Positions 28,700 through 37,826 of a DNA stretch of 64,000 nt are shown piece by piece (position 1 is the stretch's first letter; each line of letters begins with the position of its first letter). A model generated the notes under the pieces. It was given only the letters and a program-made list of their open reading frames with translations. It searched no databases and had not been told where the DNA came from. The position numbers and the translations under genes are program-made. Location: positions 496,001 through 560,000 of the forward strand of contig CP025326.1 of NCBI GenBank assembly GCA_004014935.1, in the 5' to 3' direction. This DNA comes from Saccharomycopsis malanga. Its lineage: Eukaryota; Ascomycota; Saccharomycetes; Ascoideales; Saccharomycopsidaceae.

Positions 28700-31384
28700 A
28701 TGGAAGAATCAAGATTTACTGACAATGCATTGGCGGTTATTACCAATGCCACTGCGATTGCTAAACAACAATCTAATACACAGATTACGCCATTGCATTT
28801 TCTCGGAGCGTTGGCGTCACCAGAAGGAGCGGAAAACACGTCGCCATATTTGAAGACGATAGTGGAGCGGGCGAGATATGACTGGCAAAAGTTGAACCGC
28901 TCGATCAATCAACATTTGGTGAGATTGCCGGCGCAGAGTCCGGTTCCGAACGACTTGGGGATATCGTATGCGACCAAGGAAGTGTTGGAAAAGGCGGAAA
29001 AGTACAGCAAGACCCAGAAAGACAGCTATATAGCGCAGGACCACATATTGTTAGCATTGCTTGACGACAGCTCGGTCAAGAGCATTCTCAAGGAGAACGG
29101 GATCAACGGGGAGACGCTCCGAAACCAGGTGATTGAGTTGAGGGGCAACAAGCGGATTGATTCGAGAAAGGCAGACACGTCCCAGCAGTATGAGTTTTTG
29201 TCGAAATATGCGATTGACGTGACGGAGCAGGCCAGAACAGGCAAATTGGACCCTGTGATTGGCCGGGAAGAGGAGATCCGGCGGACGATCCGGGTTTTGG
29301 CCCGAAGAACGAAATCCAACCCCTGTTTGATTGGCGACCCGGGGGTGGGCAAGACGTCGATTGTAGAGGGAGTTGCGCAGCGGATTATCGACGGCGATGT
29401 GCCGAGCATCTTGCAGGACTGCCGGTTGTATGCTCTCGACATCACGGCGCTTCGGGCCGGGGCCAAGTTCCAGGGCGAGTTTGAGGAGCGTGTCAAGGGG
29501 GTTCTCAAGGACATTGAGGATGCGCAGGACATGATTATCTTGTTTATTGACGAGATCCACATGTTGATGGGCGACGGCAAGTCGGACGCGGCCAATTTGT
29601 TGAAGCCGATGTTGGCCCGAGGCACTTTGCACTGCATTGGGGCCACGACAGTGACGGAATACCGGAAGTACGTCGAGAAGGACGGGGCATTTGAGCGGAG
29701 ATTCCAGAAAATCGATGTGCGCGAGCCTACAGTGCGGGAAACAACGGCCATCTTGCGTGGGTTGGCCCCAAAGTACGAGATCCATCACGGGGTGAGAATC
29801 TTGGACTCTGCATTGGTCACAGCTGCACAGTTGGCGAAACGGTACTTGACGTACCGCAAGTTGCCAGACAGTGCAGTGGATTTGATCGACGAAAGCGCGG
29901 CAACCGTGGCAGTGGCCAGAGACTCCAAGCCCGAGGAGTTGGACTCCAAGGAAAGAGAGTTGCAGTTGTTGGAGGTGGAAATCAAAGCGTTGGAAAGAGA
30001 CGCAAATGCAGACGCAGAGACAAAAGAACGGTTGGAACAGGCCCGGCAGAGAAGAGAGTCGCTAGAAGACGAGCTCCGTCCGTTGAGAGAACGGTTCAAG
30101 CAGGAGAGAGCAGGCCACGAGGAGTTGACGGCTGCAAAACGCAAGTTGGACGAGTTGGAGATCAAAGCACAGGATGCCGACAGAAGACACGACACCGGAG
30201 CGGCGGCTGACTTGCGGTTCTTTGCTATTCCGGACTTGACCAAGCGCATTGAGCAGTTGGAGCGTAAGGTCGCCGAAAACGAAGCGTCGCTCGGCCCAGA
30301 CACAATGATCCAGAACATTGTGGGCAGCGAGCAGGTTGCCGAGACTGCGGCCCGCTTGACCGGCATTCCCGTGTCCAAGTTGACGCAAGCCGAAAACGAC
30401 AAGTTGATCCACATGGAAAAACACTTGTCCAAAGACGTTGTGGGCCAGAACGCTGCCGTGAAGGCCGTGTCCAATGCCATCCGCTTGTCCCGGTCGGGCT
30501 TGGCCAATCCTAACCAGCCGGCGTCCTTCTTGTTCTTGGGTTTGTCCGGCTCGGGTAAAACCGAATTGGCCAAGAAATTGGCCGGTTTCTTGTTCAACGA
30601 TGAAAAGGCCATGATCAGAATCGACTGCTCGGAGTTGAGCGACAAGTGGTCCTCTTCTAAATTGCTAGGCAGTGCTCCTGGCTACGTGGGCTATGAAGAA
30701 GGCGGCATCCTCACTAATGCCTTGTCTCGTCAACCGTACTCTGTCATCTTGTTTGACGAGATTGAAAAAGCCGCCCCCGAAGTCACCACCGTCTTGTTGC
30801 AATTGTTGGACGACGGCAGAATCACCTCTTCTGCTGGTAAAACCGTCGACGCGTCAAACGCAATCGTCATCATGACCTCCAATTTGGGCGCCGAATTAAT
30901 CAGCGCCAGCAACACCACTGTTCCTACCCCAGAAATCAGAACCCAAATCCTAAACATCATCAAAGCCCACTTCAGACCTGAGTTCTTGAACCGGATCTCC
31001 GATACCATCGTCTTCAACAAGTTGTCAAAGGCTGCCATAGGCAAAATCGTCAAGATCAGATTGGCAGAAATCGAACAAAGATTCGTAGCCAACAACAAAA
31101 ACATCAAATTGGCTGTCAGTCAAGACGCTATGGATTGGTTATGTGTCAACGGTTATTCTGAAGATTTGGGCGCCCGACCTTTGAACCGCTTGATCCAGTC
31201 TGAAATATTGAACAAATTGGCCGTCTTGATCTTGACTCATCAAGTCTTGGATAAAGAACAGGTCAAGGTTGAACTTAATAGATTCGGCGATGGCTTGGAC
31301 GTTGTCCCTAATCATGAAATCGCTAATAACGGTATGGATATCGATATGGACAACGACGATGATGATTATGTCGATCTTGATTGA
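28700..31384 (+). CDS. HSP104: Hsp104 protein disaggregase (ClpB family, AAA+)
   Basis: 894 residues (S. cerevisiae has 908). The N-domain spans about 1-150. NBD1 has Walker A GDPGVGKT at 212-219, Walker B ILFIDEIH, and the GAKFQGEFEERVKGVL pore-loop region (KFQG in place of KYRG). The middle domain is a coiled coil (about 400-530). NBD2 has Walker A GLSGSGKT, a GYVGYEEGG pore loop and Walker B VILFDEIEKA. The acidic tail ends DNDDDDYVDLD, like the Hsp104 tail that binds TPR co-chaperones. The hexamer threads aggregated proteins using ATP, working with Hsp70/40 in thermotolerance and prion propagation. The promoter carries heat-shock elements. Codon use shifts inside the gene: G+C-rich with CGG/CGC arginine up to about 30560, then A+T-richer with mostly AGA. 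Confidence 0.98.
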   Translation: MEESRFTDNALAVITNATAIAKQQSNTQITPLHFLGALASPEGAENTSPYLKTIVERARYDWQKLNRSINQHLVRLPAQSPVPNDLGISYATKEVLEKAEKYSKTQKDSYIAQDHILLALLDDSSVKSILKENGINGETLRNQVIELRGNKRIDSRKADTSQQYEFLSKYAIDVTEQARTGKLDPVIGREEEIRRTIRVLARRTKSNPCLIGDPGVGKTSIVEGVAQRIIDGDVPSILQDCRLYALDITALRAGAKFQGEFEERVKGVLKDIEDAQDMIILFIDEIHMLMGDGKSDAANLLKPMLARGTLHCIGATTVTEYRKYVEKDGAFERRFQKIDVREPTVRETTAILRGLAPKYEIHHGVRILDSALVTAAQLAKRYLTYRKLPDSAVDLIDESAATVAVARDSKPEELDSKERELQLLEVEIKALERDANADAETKERLEQARQRRESLEDELRPLRERFKQERAGHEELTAAKRKLDELEIKAQDADRRHDTGAAADLRFFAIPDLTKRIEQLERKVAENEASLGPDTMIQNIVGSEQVAETAARLTGIPVSKLTQAENDKLIHMEKHLSKDVVGQNAAVKAVSNAIRLSRSGLANPNQPASFLFLGLSGSGKTELAKKLAGFLFNDEKAMIRIDCSELSDKWSSSKLLGSAPGYVGYEEGGILTNALSRQPYSVILFDEIEKAAPEVTTVLLQLLDDGRITSSAGKTVDASNAIVIMTSNLGAELISASNTTVPTPEIRTQILNIIKAHFRPEFLNRISDTIVFNKLSKAAIGKIVKIRLAEIEQRFVANNKNIKLAVSQDAMDWLCVNGYSEDLGARPLNRLIQSEILNKLAVLILTHQVLDKEQVKVELNRFGDGLDVVPNHEIANNGMDIDMDNDDDDYVDLD

Positions 31385-31508
31385 TTTTTGAATCTGGGAA
31401 TATCAATCTTTGCTTTTCTTTGTTTTTTATTTGTTTTGTTGGATTGTTTAATCGATTTTGTATCTTAATATAATGAATTTCATAAACTTTTGTAGTAACT
31501 AGTTTGAT

Positions 31509-31815
31509 TGGCCACTGGGCCATTTGGTTCAGTGATGACAGATCGTGTTATAATTTATAATTATTTATGACTTCTAAATCGTAATATAATTTATAATTAT
31601 TTATGACTTCTAAATCGTAATATAATTTATAATTATTTAAAAGTTGTTTGCCTCAGTGGTCAGAGCTCTGGAAGAAGAGAACAAAAACCTAACAGGAACA
31701 CGGATGAGCCAACTATGATCAAAAAGACATGATTGGGCTTTATCCCCTTAGACATAGCACGTATATACGAAACTGTTATGTACTGGGCTTGAAATATATG
31801 ATATTATAAGAATAC
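31509..31815 (+). mobile_element. Family S SINE-like element split by a 36-bp tandem repeat
   Basis: The head start (GCCACTGGGCCATTTGGTTC) is at 31511. A tandem array interrupts it at 31547-31640. The element resumes at GCCTCAGTGGTCAGAGCTCT, AAAACCTAACAGGAACACGG, CCAACTATGATCAAAAAGAC, ATGATTGGGCTTTATCCCCT and the 3' end GTATATACGAAACTGTTATG, TACTGGGCTTGAAATATATG, with a short tail. It is a short form (no B box). Confidence 0.7.
31547..31640 (+). repeat. 36-bp tandem repeat inside a family S copy
   Basis: Nearly three units of ATAATTTATAATTATTTATG ACTTCTAAATCGTAAT, the last incomplete. Confidence 0.8.
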
Positions 31816-31937
31816 TATAATAACAATAACTATAAAAACAAGTATGATAAGTAAAATAAATCTAGATAGCATATAACTAGACAACACTAGCTTGCGAGCC
31901 TTCATTTAAACACAATTGACCCATCTATTTATTCACC

Positions 31938-32000
31938 AAAGCAAAACCACTGAGCCAAATGGCCCAGTGACCGCTTGAAATATATGCAATTATTATTATT
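31938..32000. mobile_element. Family S remnants flanking family T copy D
   Basis: 31938-31969 on the minus strand is a head (CACTGGGCCATTTGGCTCAG). 31970-32000 on the plus strand is a 3' tail (GCTTGAAATATATGCAATTA, TTATTATTAT), into which copy D starts at 32001. Confidence 0.6.
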
Positions 32001-32834
32001 ATACAGATCACATCGACAAACTAATAAAAGGCGCAATATCTCTCGTAAATTACCCAAAAATCCTTTCATCCCTGCTTCTGTACATTTGGCAAAAAATGGG
32101 CGTATTAAAAATATACTCTTGAAAAGTAAAGATATATCTCTTTTCAACAGAAATATGCTATATACCTTACTATTGCCAGGTGGCCAAGTTGGTTAGGCCA
32201 TGCGCCACACAAAATAGTGCAGAATAGTGCAGAACAGTGCAGAAAAACAAGTGTGGCGTTCCTCACTTGGGGTTTTGGTCCTCGATTCGCGCTGTTAACG
32301 TTTTGAAATAATCATCAAACGTTTTATTGAGTTAAATCTATGCTATCCAGGTTATTTTGATTTGAAAAACGTACACCAGAGTTTTAACATTTTCTGCTTT
32401 ATTAAAGTACTATTTACACTAAACAATCTCAAGTTTTCAAATAAATATTTGATATAACGGAAATTTTCCAATTTTGACAAAAAGTTGATTTTGTTAAACC
32501 ATATTCTAGAGTCTTTACAGCACACCAAACCATACAAAAACTGTATTTCTATACTCTCCAAATCCTAGAGCATTATTCTGTGTAATTTGGTTTTATATTT
32601 GGTTTTTAAAATTTATTTAATAGTGAGAAAGTATCAGTTTGTCGAAAATAACATATAATGTGTTAAAAATCGTGTTTTTCACCTCTCAGGGGTAATTGTA
32701 TTTGGTATTAATCATAAGATATTTTCAAAATAGCATATTTCACTATACATTTAATACTTTATGAGCTAGGAAAATCGTGGTGTGCTTATTAATAAGCTTT
32801 ATACTTGGGTTCGGGGGATGTCGCATTGAAAAAA
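32001..32834 (+). mobile_element. Family T tRNA-Thr-headed repeat, copy D (short form)
   Basis: Starts ACAGATCACATCGACAAACT inside an ATT tail. The tRNA-like part is at about 32172-32305: GGTGGCCAAGTTGGTTAGGC, CGCCACAC, GTGCAGAATA repeats, GTGTGGCG, GGTCCTCGATTCGCGC. The body is almost base-for-base the reverse complement of copy C. At 32834 it passes directly into the family S 3' end (CTGATATGTACTGGGCTTGA) with an ATT tail, so this element itself terminates in the S tail. Confidence 0.8.
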
Positions 32835-33212
32835 CTGATATGTACTGGGCTTGAAATATAAGATTATTATTATTATTATTATAATTATGATCAGATTATG
32901 ATCAACAGGAAATGATTAGATTTTACCAAGTCCTTTTAAACATAGCGTATATACGGAACTGATATATACTGGGCTTGAAATATATGATATTATTATTTAT
33001 AAAGAATAAAAAATAAAAAAGCACTAAAAATTAAGAACATGTATTGACTGGCGAAACGCGAAAAGTCAGGTTATGATCAGATTATGATCAGATTATGATC
33101 AGATTATGATAAGATTATGATCAACAGGAAATGATTAGATTTTACCCAGTCCTTTTAGACATAGCGTATATACGGAACTGATATATACTGGGCTTGAAAT
33201 ATATGATATTAT
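32835..33212 (+). mobile_element. Family S 3' ends, three in a row with short VNTR stretches
   Basis: The 3' end occurs at 32834-32890 (end of copy D), 32912-33000 and about 33125-33212. Each reads GATTTTACC-A/C-AGTCCTTTTA, AGCGTATATACGGAACTGAT, ATATACTGGGCTTGAAATAT. The latter two share the variant CGGAACTG and are a local duplication. Each is preceded by ATTATGATCAG units. Confidence 0.65.
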
Positions 33213-33379
33213 GATATCTCCTTTAATTTCGTAGTGGTTTTCATGCTATTAGAACACTAGTGGGAAGAATATATTTCTAGATGCCCTGGCACATTTCTAA
33301 ACGCCCTGACACATTTCTACACTTGCAAACCAATCAACATTGGCAAATCCATACAAACAACCAACAATACCTAATAAAG

Positions 33380-33560
33380 CCGTCTGTAGCGACGCGGGTT
33401 GCCTCATTGGGCGAAATTTTCGGGCGGGCTCCAAACCCGTGGTCGCGGGCTGGTTGTCGCGCGGCAGCCGGCGGTGGCGCCAAGTTAAAAAAACACGCAT
33501 CGACGTCCACCGGGATTGGTTGTTGGATTTGCCGAGTTGGTGGGCGCGGGCGGAACCATT
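33380..33560. other. G+C-rich island upstream of the Myb-like gene
   Basis: About 180 bp of markedly G+C-rich, CpG-dense sequence (GCGACGCGGGTTGCC, GTCGCGCGGCAGCCGGCGG, GAGTTGGTGGGCGCGGGCGG) in A+T-rich surroundings, ending about 150 bp before the next ATG. Overlapping ORFs occur in several frames, as expected for stop-poor G+C-rich DNA. It has no recognisable coding content. It may be a promoter element with many CGG sites, or foreign DNA. Confidence 0.6.
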
Positions 33561-33710
33561 TGTGAGCCGTCGTTTTTATTCTTTGTAATTTTTTTTTTTT
33601 TTTTTGGCTGGTATTTTCCAATATCAGCAGTACTACCGCAGTCAACTATATTGGGAATTTAGTGAAAAGATAGCAGATTGTTGTTGTAGTGTGCAAACGA
33701 CTGTTTAGCA

Positions 33711-34925
33711 ATGCCCAAATTGGAGTTTTACATCAAGGCAGACCCATCGGATGATGAAATGCCGTTAGGAAGCGACGAAGCAAGTGGAGACGAGGAGTTG
33801 GACAACGAGGTTGTCGGTGGAGATGACGCAGTAGAAGAAGAGGAGGAAGAGGAGGAGGAAGGATATCAAGAGACGGAAGCAGAAAGACAAAGAAGATTGT
33901 ATAATACCAGCAAGTCGGCGTATTATTCGTTTGAAGAAGACCAGAGTCTTATTCGGTTGTTGAAGTCGTTTATTGTGGAAACAAAGAATGCGATTGGAAT
34001 GACTGGTTTTTGGGTAAAGTTTGCCAAGTATTTCAACGTGGAAAACTTGCAAAACATCGAAAACTTGGAGTTTGATTATGTTTCGCGCAGCAAAGACAGT
34101 CTTCGCAGACGGTTCAGCAGAATATACCATAAAGCGCTTGACGAGAGCGAAACCGGGTTCAAAAACGAGGCCGAAAGACGGTTTTATGTTGCCGCAAAGG
34201 AGTTGGGGGATTTGATGACTATGAACACTAAGAAGAAGGCCGACAAACTCAAGCCAGGCGACGAGTTGGAAATCGGCTCTGGAGAGGAACACGAGGCTTA
34301 CATTGAAGATGTGCAAGATCAAGATCTCGAGGAAGTTACCAATGACGATATTAGTTCTAGAGCTAAAGGAATCGCCAGCACTCCATTGGCTGGCAATTAT
34401 CCAGAAAAAACCAACGGAATAGCAAGCAGTACCAATGGAAATGGACATGCATTGCCTACTTCTACGATTGATTCTACGGCTAATTCTACGAGTAAACCAA
34501 TTGAAAGACCCCCAGTAGAGGTCATTCGTAACACCCCGGACGTTGTCCCTGATGCCGCTACGTCCATGAGAGATGCCGCAGCATCCAAAGACCATAATGC
34601 CATGTCCAACCTCATGCAGCTGCAACAGGCCCCTTTCATTCCCCACGCCTTGCAAGACTTGCAAAACATGTCCAAAGACCAGTTGGTGAGGCTTGTCAAG
34701 ACCCAGGAGAAAATCATGCAAGAAATCGGGGCAGCAAGCCAACGGTTGATTGCAGCATCCAAGTCCAGAGACAATGACACCGCCACAAGACTTCAAAACG
34801 AAATCCAGACCTTGAAAGCTTGGAAGGACCGTCACAAGAAGAAAAACCTTAAATCAAAGTTAAAGTATAAGTACAAGTACAAGTACAAGGACCCTAGTAA
34901 AGACAAGGTGCTTAAAACGGGGTAG
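33711..34925 (+). CDS. Myb/SANT-like (possibly Rap1-type) nuclear protein
   Basis: 404 residues. The N-terminus is acidic (a run of nine Glu near residue 47). Residues 70-150 (YYSFEEDQSLIRLLKSFIVE, WVKFAKYFNVENL, SRSKDSLRRRFSRIYHKALD) look like a Myb-type helix-turn-helix: an F-x-x-EED start, a Trp in helix 2, and a SLRRRF recognition helix. That layout is closest to the Myb repeats of Rap1. An acidic linker, a Ser/Thr/Asn-rich stretch and a C-terminal helix-rich region follow (SKDQLVRLVKTQEKIMQEIG, RLQNEIQTLKAW), probably a coiled coil. The C-terminus is strongly basic (KKKNLKSKLKYKYKYKYK). A DNA-binding role is inferred. I cannot name the gene; no BRCT or second Myb repeat is visible. Confidence 0.75.
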   Translation: MPKLEFYIKADPSDDEMPLGSDEASGDEELDNEVVGGDDAVEEEEEEEEEGYQETEAERQRRLYNTSKSAYYSFEEDQSLIRLLKSFIVETKNAIGMTGFWVKFAKYFNVENLQNIENLEFDYVSRSKDSLRRRFSRIYHKALDESETGFKNEAERRFYVAAKELGDLMTMNTKKKADKLKPGDELEIGSGEEHEAYIEDVQDQDLEEVTNDDISSRAKGIASTPLAGNYPEKTNGIASSTNGNGHALPTSTIDSTANSTSKPIERPPVEVIRNTPDVVPDAATSMRDAAASKDHNAMSNLMQLQQAPFIPHALQDLQNMSKDQLVRLVKTQEKIMQEIGAASQRLIAASKSRDNDTATRLQNEIQTLKAWKDRHKKKNLKSKLKYKYKYKYKDPSKDKVLKTG

Positions 34926-35224
34926 ACAAAATATGTTGTGATTTATTTTTATCTTATTATTTTTGTTTGTTTGTTTTTTTTTTCTCAAATAAACGTTTGA
35001 ATTGTCTTAGACTAAAGTAAGGTTGTTATTTAATAAATGTATTTGGCGAAATGTCGAGGCAAACATGGTTCAAAATGTTTTATTTAAAATCTCGGTATAC
35101 GGGTAGACAATAGTAAAATGTGACTCACTTTATTAATTAATTTATTCTGAAATGGTAATACAATATCCCAAATTGGCTTAAAATAAGTTGATTATTTCTG
35201 TTTCCCTGGGGAATCAACTTATTT

Positions 35225-35475
35225 AGTTGATGAACAATTGTTATTTTATTTAATGAACAATCGTTATTTTATTTAATAAATTGTTATTTTATTTAGTAAA
35301 TCGTTATTTTATTTATTGAATCGTTATTTTATCTAATAAATCGTCATTTTATCTAATAAACAATTATTATTTTATTTAATAAACAAGCAATATTAAACAA
35401 ACAATATTTAATGAACAAACATTACTTCAGCTAATAAACAAACAATATTTCATCTAATAAACAAACAACATTTCA
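35225..35475 (+). repeat. A+T-rich tandem repeat, about 21-24 bp unit
   Basis: Ten or more imperfect copies of AATCGTTATTTTATTTAAT and related sequence (AACAATCGTTATTTTATCTA), decaying into AATAAACAAACAATATTT units at the right end. It lies in the 3' flank of the Myb-like gene. Confidence 0.75.
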
Positions 35476-37826
35476 ATTTATTCAAAAAATAATATCACAT
35501 ACAACTTGAAATTTGATACCTTAATTCAATATTTATTATACTACACTTCTTTCATCATTATGCATATTCTAAAAACAATACACAATCAATCCATATTTCC
35601 ATTCATCTTTCAACCAAACACTCCTTGAATTAACGAAAAAATTCAAAATATGGCCAAATAAATACTGCTGATAATAGAATATATTAAATACCAATTTTGC
35701 AGTACTTCTGAAAAACTTTTCACTCTGATATACATACACCAAAAACCATTCAGAGTAACAATGCAACGCAACGCAAACGCATACGTGATGCAGATGAATG
35801 TGGCCTGCAGCTGCACATGCACCATTGTGCAGCATAAATTGTCTCCAACAGGTAAGCCACTTTCGCTTGCAGTTGAGAGAGATACTTCCCTGGAAAGTTG
35901 GCAAGTTTGATAGTTATTCTGATGATAATTATCTCACGGCCGCTTTTTGGTGTGGCTTGTTTCCTTGGTGTCCCATGGTGGTACAGTTGGAAACATTTTG
36001 AGTCGGCGTTTAGCTTAAAATCAATATTTCAAACAACTTGTTCGAAAATCCAGAGAAAAAACCAACTTCTTTTCATCAAAATAATCAATTCTGCTATTGT
36101 TAATAATAGCTGTCACTCATAGTGTTCCATTTAGGGCCGCAATTTTCTAGTTGTTCCTACTAGTGTCCTTACATTACACCCTCATCTTCCCAAAGAATAA
36201 AGAAAATAGCCGCTACAGAGTGTCCCGCCGGTGTTAACTGCATCATTTGGCTTTAAGAACGAAAGAAGAAGCAGCAAGGTTATTCGTCGCGGTTAGCTGC
36301 CGGCTAATGCTTATCGTGCCCTCCGGACGCTACACTGCCATGACTTTTAACAAACCCTTTCTTGGACTTCTTCTAGCGTTTTGAATAAAACCAAAACTAA
36401 AATTATTAAACTATAACCGGAAGTCTGAGTTAAGTTCATTATACAAGCTTTTAACATAAACAAGCTAGGAAAGAACAAGCGTATAAAAAGATCAAAATGA
36501 AAATATCTGTATATTCCCCCTTTCCACCGTAACATGCCTATTGATGCAAACCAAAGTTCCTTAGCGCCAACATACCTAACAAAGCAACAGATTCCTTGTT
36601 GTATTTCATTTACATGATGAATGCCTTTCTTTTATTAAGCGCCGATACAAATAATCATATTTCATGACCTGAATCATTCCATACATCATCTTTTTACTAA
36701 AATGTTTCCTTCCTGCTTCTTTTTATTTTGTTTTTGTTTTGATACCATTTGAAAGAAAAAGTATTGATGATTTTTGTTAATAATAACAAATATAAAAAAT
36801 GTGTAGCATCACTCTGGCTCGTTTCATGCAAATGGAAGCGTCGTAATGCAAGATGCAAGACCTTGTCTTGATTAAGGTTTTACTTCTACTCTTTCCCATC
36901 ATGCACCATCATGTACGCGTGGTTGTGGGATAGTAATGACTACCAAACAACACCTCTCAAGTTCCATAGTTAAAAAAAGTGCCCTTCTTTTTTCGTAAAA
37001 CTGCATACGAACATAGCGACATGCACTTGTTTCCCACACTTGTTTGTTTTGCTTGTTTCCCAAAGTGTTGTCAATGTTTTAATGGATTAATCACATTCAC
37101 TGATATCAAAGTAACAAATGATTGCAATTAATACTGAATTCCTGTTACTAAAAGTCCCAAAAAAACCCCAACTCTTCATTTGCTTAATTTATTTGCAAGC
37201 GCTACCGAAGTAAAGATCGACGCTGAATATAACAGTAAAGAAGGACCCATCTTCCAAACTTGCTTATGCATTGCATGTTCTTCAACCGTGCGTCACTGCT
37301 GCAGCTGCAGGTGCCTGTTAGCCATGAAAGTAACATGCTGTATGTATGCATCTCGGTGCTCTATGACACAACCAAATATAGTATGCCATGGCCTACCATG
37401 ACCGTTAGTCGGCGCTTAATTATTCATTAATTGTTATAAATATCCACATATTTTCCCCCAAGAATATGCTTCCTCGCTTTGTTTTTTTTTTTCTTTTCAA
37501 GGCTATTTTATGTTCTTTATCGGCGGTTTCTCAATTCTCTATACAGTTTGCAATCAACTACTTAAAGCATTTTTTAGTTTCAACTGAAATTGAACTTTTC
37601 AATATTAGCTTCAGAAACTTTCTCAAGCTTCAAATCTTTTGTTGGCCAAATCTTGCAACAATCTCATCAAATATTATCAGTCAATTCTTCAAGCCTCAAC
37701 CAAATTACCTTACTATTTCTACTCAACTCATATAAATTCTACAAAAGTTGCAAAATTAATCAAGAGTGTGTTATTCATTCGCTTTTGAAAAATATTGGCC
37801 GAGTGCATTTTTAATTTCAATAAACT
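35476..37826 (+). promoter_or_regulatory. Long gene-free region upstream of the RIM4-like gene
   Basis: About 2.35 kb with no supported gene. Repeated TGCA-containing palindromic motifs occur (GCAGCTGCACATGCACCATT near 35808; GCTGCAGCTGCAGGTGCC near 37300; ATGCACCATCATGTACGC near 36902). Such a long upstream region is typical of heavily regulated developmental genes in yeast. The regulatory role is inferred. Confidence 0.4.

Noticed and set aside
33281-33645. Several overlapping ORFs in the G+C-rich island
   Set aside because: Stop-poor G+C-rich DNA opens all frames. None has a recognisable domain.
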